Source: Bacteroidaceae bacterium
GTDB lineage: Bacteria > Bacteroidota > Bacteroidia > Bacteroidales > Bacteroidaceae
Assembly (NCBI GenBank): GCA_017428785.1
Contig: JAFRQD010000063.1
Span: forward strand, 1-64,000
Direction: 5' to 3'
DNA length: 64,000 bases
Shown: one piece after another, positions 48,521 to 56,226 of the stretch
How positions within the stretch are numbered: position 1 is the first letter of the stretch
Layout: each line of letters begins with the position of its first letter
Program-made: the position numbers and the translations under genes
Notes under the pieces: generated by a model
Databases searched by the model: none
What the model saw: only the letters and a program-made list of their open reading frames with translations
What the model was told of the DNA's origin: nothing

Positions 48521-49971
48521 TAGGCGGCGGACTTGGCGGCCTCTTCTGCGGAGCCATCCTGGCAAAGGAAGGCCTGCAGGTCACCATTCTCGAGAAGAAT
48601 GCCACGATAGGCGGCGGTCTGCAGAGCTTCACGCGATTTGGTGAGGTGTATGATACAGGCATGCACGTCGTAGGCGGCCTGCAAGAGGGCGGCAACATCA
48701 GGCGGCTCTGCCAGTGGCTCGGTATATGGGACAAGGTGCATGTCCGCCCCATCCCTACGGAGTGCACCGACCGCCTCTACTTTGCCGAGGACAGACAATA
48801 CTACGATATCGCATCCGGCAAGGAGGGTTTTGCGGCCTCTCTTTCCAAGCACTTCCCCCGGCAGCACGACAACCTGAAAGCATATGTGGAGGCCATGTAT
48901 CGCATCTGCGACGAGATGGATCTCTTCCATCTTCGGCCGTCCACTCGCGACATCTTCTCGCATTCCGAGGAGTTTACCATGCCTGCAGGCAGCTTCATCC
49001 GCCAGTATATCAGCGACGAGCGCCTGCAACAGATAGTGGCCTACGTCAATCCCCTCTATGGCGGTCGCAAGGAAGTGACGCCTGCCTTCATCCACGCCAC
49101 CATTTCCGTGCTCCACATCAATGGCCTGAGCCGCTTTGCAGGAGGGAGCCAGCTGTTTGCCGAGACGCTCGGCAGCGTCGTGAAAGAACACGGCGGAGAG
49201 GTCATATCGGGCGACGGCGTACAGCGCATCCATACCGAAGGCAGGAGCATCACCGGCATTACGACCCGGAAGGGAAAGCACTACGCTGCCGACCTTTACA
49301 TCTCCGACATACATCCCTGCGCTCTCCTCCCCCTCTTCGACGAAGCGTCGGCCTTGCCAAAAGCCTACAGGACACGCATGCAGGAAATCCCCAACACCTA
49401 TTCCGCCTTCCTCCTCTATCTGAAACTCAAGCCCGAGGCGTTCCGCTACCTCGACTACACCGGCTACTATGTGCAAGGCTACGACAAAGTGTGGAATCCC
49501 ATGGGCTCCGCTTTCCTCTACATGACGCCGCCCGAGATAGAACAAGGCGAGTTCAGCCGGAAGATGATAATCGCGGCACCGACGGAATGGCAGGAAGTGA
49601 AGAGATGGGCAGGCACCGCCATCGGCCATCGCAGCGAAGACTACAAGGCATGGAAGCAGAGGAAAGCCGAGTTCCTGCTCTCGAGGATGGAGGAGATGTT
49701 CCCCCGTTTCAAGGACTGCATAGAGGACCTCGACACCGCATCGCCGCTGACGATCCGCGACTACTACGGAGCGAAGGAGGGCACAATGTTCGGCTACGCC
49801 AAAGACTGCACGAACATGGCACTCTCGCAGGTGCCCGTCGTCACCAAGATTCCCAACCTCCTGCTCACGGGACAATGCGTCAACCTGCACGGCTTCTGTG
49901 GCGTACCGCTCACCGCCATCAACACCTGCGAAGCCATTCTCGGCCCAAACCATGTGATTAACAAGCTATGA
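48499..49971 (+). CDS. Phytoene-desaturase-like FAD oxidoreductase 2
   Basis: A 490-residue paralogue of the gene before it: IIGGGLGGLFCGAIL, a GGGLQSF block and a C-terminal LLLTGQCVNLHGFCG. The two are clearly related but diverged, so they probably take different substrates or form a heteromer. The ATG at 48499 overlaps the preceding gene by 22 bp; a TTG at 48472 would add nine residues. The stop overlaps the next ATG (ATGA). Confidence 0.82.
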   Translation: MAKRALIIGGGLGGLFCGAILAKEGLQVTILEKNATIGGGLQSFTRFGEVYDTGMHVVGGLQEGGNIRRLCQWLGIWDKVHVRPIPTECTDRLYFAEDRQYYDIASGKEGFAASLSKHFPRQHDNLKAYVEAMYRICDEMDLFHLRPSTRDIFSHSEEFTMPAGSFIRQYISDERLQQIVAYVNPLYGGRKEVTPAFIHATISVLHINGLSRFAGGSQLFAETLGSVVKEHGGEVISGDGVQRIHTEGRSITGITTRKGKHYAADLYISDIHPCALLPLFDEASALPKAYRTRMQEIPNTYSAFLLYLKLKPEAFRYLDYTGYYVQGYDKVWNPMGSAFLYMTPPEIEQGEFSRKMIIAAPTEWQEVKRWAGTAIGHRSEDYKAWKQRKAEFLLSRMEEMFPRFKDCIEDLDTASPLTIRDYYGAKEGTMFGYAKDCTNMALSQVPVVTKIPNLLLTGQCVNLHGFCGVPLTAINTCEAILGPNHVINKL

Positions 49972-51035
49972 AAGAGATACTTCGCAAGGCGGAAAACCAT
50001 TTCGAGGCAAGGGAGAAACCATTCCCCGAAAGCCAGAAAGACGAGACGCAAGTTGCGTACCGACCTACGCAGCCTGCATCTGCCTTTTCGCAGACAGCGC
50101 ACCTCCATACGCAGCCTGCGTTTCAAGAACCGAGCGCAGGCTCCGAAAGATCTCAAGATGCTAAAACAAAAAATATCGAACAAGGAATTGTGATTCGCTG
50201 GCTGGCAATCATACTGATATGCTGCAGCATGCAGTCCCGTGCCGAAGAGGACATACGGCTTTGGAACGGCACAGAGACCAAAGCGAAGTCTGTCACGCTG
50301 ACGCCGTTTCCGGCAACAGGCGATTCGCCCTCCTCGGCCGTCATCGTCTGCCCAGGGGGCGCGTATTGCTGGCTCGCAAAGAAGACGGAGGGAACCGAGG
50401 TGGCAAAATGGCTGCAAGCGAACGGCATCTCCGCTTTCGTGCTGAAGTACCGCGTGCAAGGCTTTGTGCCCTACATCACACATTCGCGGCTACTCTTCAG
50501 AGGCCATCAGTATCCCGATGCCCAGAACGACCTGCAAAGGGCTGTCCAGTATGTGCGCGAATATGCCGACGAGTATGGCATCAATCCGAATCGCATAGGT
50601 GTGATGGGCTTCTCGGCAGGAGGACATCTGGCCATGATGTCGGGAATTCAGAATTGCCCTCCCGACTTTGTGGCAGCCATCTACCCTGTGGTAAGCATGT
50701 CGCACCCCTGCAGCCACAAGCGCTCCAGGCGGGCCTTGCTGGGCGAATACACGAAGTATAGCCGCACGATGCGCGACTCGCTTTCCATCGAACGGCATGT
50801 GTCGAGCGACTGCCCGCCGGTCTTCCTCGTCAACTGCAAGGACGACCACGTCGTGAAATGCCACAACTCGGAGCTCCTCGACTCGGCCCTCACCGCTCAA
50901 GGCGTCCCCCATCGCTACATCCAATATCAGACAGGCGGACACGGCTTCGGGGCATCCGAGACTAAGGGAACTGCCGAGTGCCGCGCCTGGAAGGGAGAGT
51001 TCCTCAAATGGCTTCGACGGCTGGAAGGTTTTTGA
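49968..51035 (+). CDS. Exported alpha/beta hydrolase
   Basis: A 355-residue protein if started at the ATG at 49968, which overlaps the previous stop by 4 bp. The esterase/lipase domain has GFSAGGHLA (nucleophile elbow), NCKDDHVVK (acid) and GGHGFG (His). A hydrophobic signal-like segment (IRWLAIILICCSMQSRAEE) sits at about 75-93. Residues about 26-53 are encoded by a 21-bp array, giving a 7-residue repeat (TQPASAF, TQPAFQE). A GTG at 50190 would start right at the signal peptide and skip the repeat (281 residues); this alternative is attractive. It may deacylate or release the cluster product. Confidence 0.78.
   Translation: MKEILRKAENHFEAREKPFPESQKDETQVAYRPTQPASAFSQTAHLHTQPAFQEPSAGSERSQDAKTKNIEQGIVIRWLAIILICCSMQSRAEEDIRLWNGTETKAKSVTLTPFPATGDSPSSAVIVCPGGAYCWLAKKTEGTEVAKWLQANGISAFVLKYRVQGFVPYITHSRLLFRGHQYPDAQNDLQRAVQYVREYADEYGINPNRIGVMGFSAGGHLAMMSGIQNCPPDFVAAIYPVVSMSHPCSHKRSRRALLGEYTKYSRTMRDSLSIERHVSSDCPPVFLVNCKDDHVVKCHNSELLDSALTAQGVPHRYIQYQTGGHGFGASETKGTAECRAWKGEFLKWLRRLEGF
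50043..50126. repeat. 21-bp tandem array H (4 units), in a coding region
   Basis: Units at 50043, 50064, 50085 and 50106; the last ends GCGTTTCAAGAAC. Because 21 is a multiple of three, the frame is kept. Confidence 0.88.
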
Positions 51036-51100
51036 TTGAAAATTGAAAATTGAAAGGTTTTTGATTGAATATTGAAAATTGAAAATTGAAAGGTTGAAAG
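51030..51100. repeat. Heptanucleotide arrays before the acyltransferase
   Basis: Two AAAATTG/AAATTGA tracts, each ending in GAAAGGTT, fill the 65-bp gap; the first overlaps the end of the hydrolase gene. Confidence 0.78.
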
Positions 51101-52243
51101 ATGGTAAGCGGTAAGTTCGAAGACATACGTCCGTACAACGAGGCGGAGATACCTGCGGCGATGCATCGCATTGCCTGTAGCAAGGAGTTCGCTCTGCTTG
51201 CCTCGTTTGTCTTTCCCGACAGACCGACGGAAGAGGTGGCGAGAGAGGTGATGGGCTACAAGACGGTGCGCGAGTTCCAGCTCGGCGTGATGTATCATGC
51301 CAACAAGCAGATTCTCGGGAGAAGCACGACTGGCTTCACCTACTCGGGCATCGAACGGCTTACACCAGAGAAGAGCTACCTGTTTGTCTCCAACCATCGC
51401 GACATCATGCTCGATGCATCGCTCATGCAGAACATATTGACCGACAACGGCTTCGACACCTGCGAGATAACCTTCGGAGAAAACCTGATGCGAGGCGAGC
51501 TGGTCATAGATGTGGGCAAGAGCAACAAGATGTTCAAGGTGGCACGCCCCGGAAAGAATGCGCGTGAGTTCTACAAGAACTCGCTCCTGCTCTCAGAATA
51601 CATCCGCCAGACACTCGTCGAGAAACGCCAGTCTGTCTGGATTGCACAACGCAACGGCAGAACCAAAGACGGCAAGGACCGCACAGACCAGGGCATCATC
51701 AAGATGTTCGGGATGTCGGAAACGAAGGACAGAATCGCTTCTCTTGCCGAACTGAACATCGTGCCGGTCGCCATCTCGTACGAATGGGAGTCGTGCGACG
51801 TGCTGAAGGCTATCGAGCTTTACGAGCGCCGCAGAGGTCCATACACGAAAAAGCCAGGCGAGGACCTGAACAGCATCCTGACTGGCATCACTCAACAGAA
51901 AGGACGCGTGCACCTCGCTTTCTGCGAGCCCCTCACCGCTGCTCATCTCCGAAACCTGCCCAACACAACAGCCAACGAGTTTCACAAGCAAGTGGCAAGC
52001 CTGCTCGACAAGCGAATCTGTTCGGCATATCGGCTCACGCCCAACAACTTCATCGCCCACGACCTCCGCAGCGGGAAGGACACATATCGGGAGATGTATG
52101 GCAAGGAAGAGAAAGCGGCATTTGTCCGCCACATGTCAGGCCTCGCCCGTTTCGAGGGGGAATACGATACGAAGGAACTGAGGGACATTCTCCTCGGCAT
52201 CTATGCCAACCCCATTGACAGCAAAAGACTATTCGAGAAATGA
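51101..52243 (+). CDS. Glycerol-phosphate-type acyltransferase
   Basis: A 380-residue acyltransferase with the NHRDIMLDASL block (about 97-107), the family's catalytic His-Asp region (spacing one residue longer than HX4D), and FGENLMRGELV, then WIAQRNGRTKDG as the phosphate-binding part. No membrane segment is obvious, so it is probably peripheral. It is one of three acyltransferase activities in the cluster. The first codons (MVSGK) again follow the GGTAAGC heptamer style. It overlaps the exporter gene by 4 bp. Confidence 0.82.
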   Translation: MVSGKFEDIRPYNEAEIPAAMHRIACSKEFALLASFVFPDRPTEEVAREVMGYKTVREFQLGVMYHANKQILGRSTTGFTYSGIERLTPEKSYLFVSNHRDIMLDASLMQNILTDNGFDTCEITFGENLMRGELVIDVGKSNKMFKVARPGKNAREFYKNSLLLSEYIRQTLVEKRQSVWIAQRNGRTKDGKDRTDQGIIKMFGMSETKDRIASLAELNIVPVAISYEWESCDVLKAIELYERRRGPYTKKPGEDLNSILTGITQQKGRVHLAFCEPLTAAHLRNLPNTTANEFHKQVASLLDKRICSAYRLTPNNFIAHDLRSGKDTYREMYGKEEKAAFVRHMSGLARFEGEYDTKELRDILLGIYANPIDSKRLFEK

Positions 52244-54684
52244 TACTGAAGATATACGATTACCTCCGCCGACATGCCCTTGCCCGTTGGGCATCGCTTC
52301 TCGCCATAGCGCTCGCCATGATAGCGTCCGTCATGCGTCTCTCCTATAAAGAGGACATCCAGGACTTCCTTCCTCTCAGCGAAACAGACAGGCAGCGGAT
52401 GGCAGTCTATCAAGACATCTCGGGCATGAACCGCCTTTTTGTTGTCTTCGAGAGCGACGGAGATGCAGAGCAAACCACGCAGGCAATAGATGGTTTCGTA
52501 GAGGCCTTGGAGGAGAGCGATACGGCAGGCTGGTGCCAGAACCTGCAAGCGACATTCGACCTCGAGAGCATCTCCGAGACGATGGATTTCGTCTATCAGA
52601 ACATCCCCCTCTTCCTCAAAGAGAAAGACTACACACGGATGGACAGCCTGCTCGCTTTGCCTGATTTCATGGACGAAAAGCTCGAAGACGACTTAAACGC
52701 CCTGATGCTCCCTTCGGGCAGTATGCTGAGCGAAAACATAGCTCGTGACCCCCTCGGACTCTTTGCGCCGGTCTTGCAGGAACTGCAGCAATCACAGCGG
52801 CAAATGCACTTTGAGATGTACGACGGCTACATCTTTACGCCCGACATGTCCAAGGCTATTGTGATGCTCTCCTCGCCCTTCGGAAGCAGCGAAACAAAGA
52901 GGAACGCCCAACTCGTCGCCTTGCTCGACAAGGCTATTAACACCATGCAAGCAGACTTCCCAGAGATAAAGGCGCACGTCATTGGCGGGCCGCAAGTGGC
53001 TGTGGGCAACGCAAGGCAGATTATGCACGACAGCATCCTGGCCGTGTCCTTGGCTGCCATACTCATCTTAGCCTTGCTGCTTTATGCTTTCCGCAGGTTC
53101 AGGGACATCCTGCTCATCGCCTTGTCCGTCTTTGGAGGCTGGCTCTTTGCGCTTGGCGGCATGGCTCTTGTGCACGACAGCGTCTCGATGATAGTCGTTG
53201 GCATATCGAGCATCATCATCGGCATTGCGGTCAACTATCCGTTGCACCTCATCAGCCATGTGCAGCACCAGCCCGACATTCGGCAAGCACTTCGCGAAAT
53301 AACCACGCCGCTCCTTGTAGGCAACATCACGACTGTCGGAGCTTTCCTCGCTCTCGTGCCGCTGAAGTCCATCGCCTTGCGCGACCTCGGCTTGTTTGCT
53401 TCCTTCCTGCTTATCGGCACGATATTGTTTGTGCTCGTTTGGCTCCCGCACTTAGTGACCTCCTCCACGGAAAACGAAACAGTAAACGGTAAATGGTCAA
53501 ATGATAAATGTCCTGATATCCTAAGCCGTCTTGCCTCCGTGCAGATAGAGAGAAAGCGATGGCTGGTCGTCTTGGTGGCTGTGCTTACGCTTGTCTTTGC
53601 CTACTTCAGCCTTTCCACAGAATTTGATCCAGATGTATCGAACATCAACTACATGACCGAGGAGCAGAAAGCCGACATGAACAGTCCCCTCCTCACCTCC
53701 ATCAAGGGAGAGGGTGACCTTATCTCTCTCTACACATTCTCCACAGGAAAGGACTTCGACGAAGCTCTTATACTCTCAGAAGCCAAACAAACTGCTCTCG
53801 ACTCCTTGAAAGAAGCAGGGCTTATCGTGAGCAACCAAGGCGTAAGCCGCTTCCTGCCTTCGGAAGCAGAGCAGGCAAAGCGCATCAACCGATGGAACGA
53901 ATGGCTCGGCAGACATCCCAGGCTCCTTAGCGACCTCGATGCGGCATCGGGAAAGCATGGATTCTCCACCGAAGCATTCTCTGAATTCAGCAACATCATT
54001 GAGGCAGGACATACGGCACATGCCTTTGATTACTTCCTTCCCTTGACTTCCAAAGTCCTTGCAGGGAATGTCTCGGGCAAAGCGAACGCCACGATAGTAG
54101 ATGTCCTTACCGTTAGGAAAGAAGATACCGAACGCGTCAAGGAGGCTTTGCCCGAAGCTTTCGACATCGCTGCCCTCAACTCCTCGGTTGCCAACTCCCT
54201 TTCCAATGACTTCAATTATATAGGCTGGGCTTGTTCGTTGATTGTCTTCCTTTTCCTGTGGCTATCGTTCCGACGCATCGAGCTGGCCGTCATATCCTTC
54301 ATCCCGATGGCTGTCAGCTGGATATGGATTCTGGGCATCATGTCGTTGCTGGGCATCAAGTTCAACATCGTCAACATCATCCTCGCCACCTTCATCTTCG
54401 GCCAAGGCGACGACTACACCATCTTCATGACGGAGGGCTGCATCTCGGAATATATTCACAAACGCCCTATCCTTGCTCCCTACAAACGGAGCATCATCCT
54501 CTCTGCCCTGATAATGTTCATCGGCATCGGCACACTCATCTTTGCCAAGCATCCTGCCCTCCACTCGCTGGCAGAGGTCACCATCATTGGCATGTTCTCT
54601 GTCGTGCTGATGGCTTACCTCATACCGCCGCTTCTCTTCAAATGGATGATGAGGCGGTTCCCAAAACGATTTGAAACGCTATAG
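52240..54684 (+). CDS. MMPL/RND-family exporter
   Basis: An 814-residue inner-membrane protein with two repeated halves: a signal-anchor helix, a large periplasmic domain (about 35-255), five helices (about 260-400), then the same again (about 432-800). The pattern GISSIIIGIAVNYPLHL and the matching TFIFGQGDDYTIF in the second half carry the helix-4 acidic positions. Aryl polyene clusters encode such an exporter. Residues about 413-424 (NETVNGKWSNDK), in the cytosolic loop joining the halves, are encoded by a heptamer array (53476-53511). Confidence 0.88.
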   Translation: MILKIYDYLRRHALARWASLLAIALAMIASVMRLSYKEDIQDFLPLSETDRQRMAVYQDISGMNRLFVVFESDGDAEQTTQAIDGFVEALEESDTAGWCQNLQATFDLESISETMDFVYQNIPLFLKEKDYTRMDSLLALPDFMDEKLEDDLNALMLPSGSMLSENIARDPLGLFAPVLQELQQSQRQMHFEMYDGYIFTPDMSKAIVMLSSPFGSSETKRNAQLVALLDKAINTMQADFPEIKAHVIGGPQVAVGNARQIMHDSILAVSLAAILILALLLYAFRRFRDILLIALSVFGGWLFALGGMALVHDSVSMIVVGISSIIIGIAVNYPLHLISHVQHQPDIRQALREITTPLLVGNITTVGAFLALVPLKSIALRDLGLFASFLLIGTILFVLVWLPHLVTSSTENETVNGKWSNDKCPDILSRLASVQIERKRWLVVLVAVLTLVFAYFSLSTEFDPDVSNINYMTEEQKADMNSPLLTSIKGEGDLISLYTFSTGKDFDEALILSEAKQTALDSLKEAGLIVSNQGVSRFLPSEAEQAKRINRWNEWLGRHPRLLSDLDAASGKHGFSTEAFSEFSNIIEAGHTAHAFDYFLPLTSKVLAGNVSGKANATIVDVLTVRKEDTERVKEALPEAFDIAALNSSVANSLSNDFNYIGWACSLIVFLFLWLSFRRIELAVISFIPMAVSWIWILGIMSLLGIKFNIVNIILATFIFGQGDDYTIFMTEGCISEYIHKRPILAPYKRSIILSALIMFIGIGTLIFAKHPALHSLAEVTIIGMFSVVLMAYLIPPLLFKWMMRRFPKRFETL
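53476..53511. repeat. Heptanucleotide array inside the exporter gene
   Basis: AGTAAAC/GGTAAAT/GGTCAAA units with period 7, read in frame in the loop between the two halves. Confidence 0.75.
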
Positions 54685-54687
54685 ATT

Positions 54688-54912
54688 ATGAAAGAACACA
54701 TTATTGAATTGCTGTCGGGGGCGCTCCCCATGGTCAATCTCGAATCGGACTTCCTTTTCAGCGAGCTCGACTCTCTTGGCGTCACAACCATCCTGATGCT
54801 CCTCTCCGAAGAATACGGCATCCAGTTGGAGGCAAGGGACGCAACGCCGAAGAACCTCAAGACCATCGACTCTATCGTTAAGATGGTGGAAGAAAAACTT
54901 GCGAAGGAATGA
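54688..54912 (+). CDS. Acyl carrier protein 3
   Basis: A 74-residue carrier with the Ser in SELDSLGVTTILMLL (about 33-47). It starts 3 bp after the exporter stop and overlaps the adenylating ligase by 4 bp, so it is the likely acceptor of the acid activated by that ligase. Confidence 0.9.
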   Translation: MKEHIIELLSGALPMVNLESDFLFSELDSLGVTTILMLLSEEYGIQLEARDATPKNLKTIDSIVKMVEEKLAKE

Positions 54913-56222
54913 CGCTTGAGCAACAAATCGAACGCTTTGCCAAGACGACGCCGGACAAAGCGGCGGTCATAACCGGCAACGAGACGCTCTCCTACTCGTC
55001 TTTATGGGGACGCGTTCAGGAGGAGGCACTACGGTTGGGGCTCAAGGAGGGCCAGCCGCATGTGTTCGTCGCTACGCAAGACACCGACTTCATCGTGACC
55101 TATCTGGCCGTTCATGTCTGCGGAGCCGTTGCCGTTCCTCTCGAAGCCTCAACGCCCAAGGAACGTCAGCAGCAAATCCGCGACGAGGTCAATCTTCAAT
55201 CTTCAATCTTCAATGTCTCCGACATCCTCTACACCACAGGTACGACCGGCAAGGCAAAAGGCGTGATGATTTCGTCGAGAGCATGGACGGCCAATGCCGA
55301 GAACCTGATAGACAGGCTTGGCTTCACCTCCGACTTGCTCTTCATCATTTGCGGTCCGCTCAACCATCTTGGCAGCCTCTCCAAGATATATCCCACGCTC
55401 ATGACCGGCGCTACATTATATATATTGGAGAGTCTGAAGGACATGAACGCCTTCTTCTCCGTCTTCGAGCTGCCTTTCCAGAAGTTCGCCACATTCCTTG
55501 TCCCCTCGAGCATCAGGATGCTTCTGCAGGTTGCCTCAAAGGACTTGGCCGCTGTCGCCTCAAAGATTGACTTCATCGAGACGGGAGCCGCTGCCATCTC
55601 ACAAAGCGATATGGAAAGCCTCTGCCGCATACTGCCTTCTTCCCGCCTCTTCAATACATACGCTTCGACAGAGACGGGCATCGTTTGCAGCTACGAGTAC
55701 AGCAAGTACGGCTGCGAGCCTGGGCTCTTGGGAAAGCCGATGAAGCATTCTTCTGTTCGCATCGACGAGGATGGCAGGGTGATTTGTTCGGGCCTGACCA
55801 TCATGTCGGGCTATGTAGGCGCTCCCGAACTGACGGCTGATGTCCTTCGAGACGGAGAAGTCTTCACTTCTGACATCGGCATCCTGGACGGGCAAGGCAT
55901 GCTGCACCTGAAGGGACGGCAGGACGACGTCATCAATGTGGGCGGATACAAGGTGAACCCTGCGGAGGTGGAAGACGCAGTCAACGGCTTCGAGCCCATC
56001 GCCGACTGCATCTGCATTCCTGCCCGCCACATCCTGCTCGGCACGGTGCCCAAGCTGCTTTATGTGCCCAAGCAAGGGCATGAGGTCAGGCCAAAGGACA
56101 TTGCCGGCTTCCTCCGAGGACACCTCGAAAACTACAAAATACCCCTACTCTATGAGGCCGTCGATGCCATCAGGCACACCTACAACGGCAAACTCGACCG
56201 AAAATCTTACCAAAAGTATTAG
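54909..56222 (+). CDS. Aryl/acyl adenylate-forming ligase
   Basis: A 437-residue class I adenylating enzyme, shorter than the usual 500 or more. The P-loop YTTGTTGKAKG (about 106-116), the A5-type YASTETG (about 256-262), SDIG...LKGRQDDVINVGGYKV and the final catalytic Lys in NGKLDRKS are all present. In E. coli the related enzyme activates 4-hydroxybenzoate for aryl polyene synthesis; here the substrate is not known, but an aryl acid loaded on carrier protein 3 is likely. Residues about 95-103 (LQSSIFNVS) are encoded by TCTTCAA heptamers just before the P-loop. Confidence 0.87.
   Translation: MTLEQQIERFAKTTPDKAAVITGNETLSYSSLWGRVQEEALRLGLKEGQPHVFVATQDTDFIVTYLAVHVCGAVAVPLEASTPKERQQQIRDEVNLQSSIFNVSDILYTTGTTGKAKGVMISSRAWTANAENLIDRLGFTSDLLFIICGPLNHLGSLSKIYPTLMTGATLYILESLKDMNAFFSVFELPFQKFATFLVPSSIRMLLQVASKDLAAVASKIDFIETGAAAISQSDMESLCRILPSSRLFNTYASTETGIVCSYEYSKYGCEPGLLGKPMKHSSVRIDEDGRVICSGLTIMSGYVGAPELTADVLRDGEVFTSDIGILDGQGMLHLKGRQDDVINVGGYKVNPAEVEDAVNGFEPIADCICIPARHILLGTVPKLLYVPKQGHEVRPKDIAGFLRGHLENYKIPLLYEAVDAIRHTYNGKLDRKSYQKY
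55190..55217. repeat. Heptanucleotide array inside the ligase gene
   Basis: TCTTCAA units with period 7, in frame, nine codons before the P-loop motif. Confidence 0.78.
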
Positions 56223-56226
56223 TAAT

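Noticed and set aside
48433-49953. About 500-codon antisense frame and a 415-codon frame on the same strand as oxidoreductase 2
   Set aside because: Both are composition-driven shadows of the FAD oxidoreductase, Arg/His-rich or lacking any motif.
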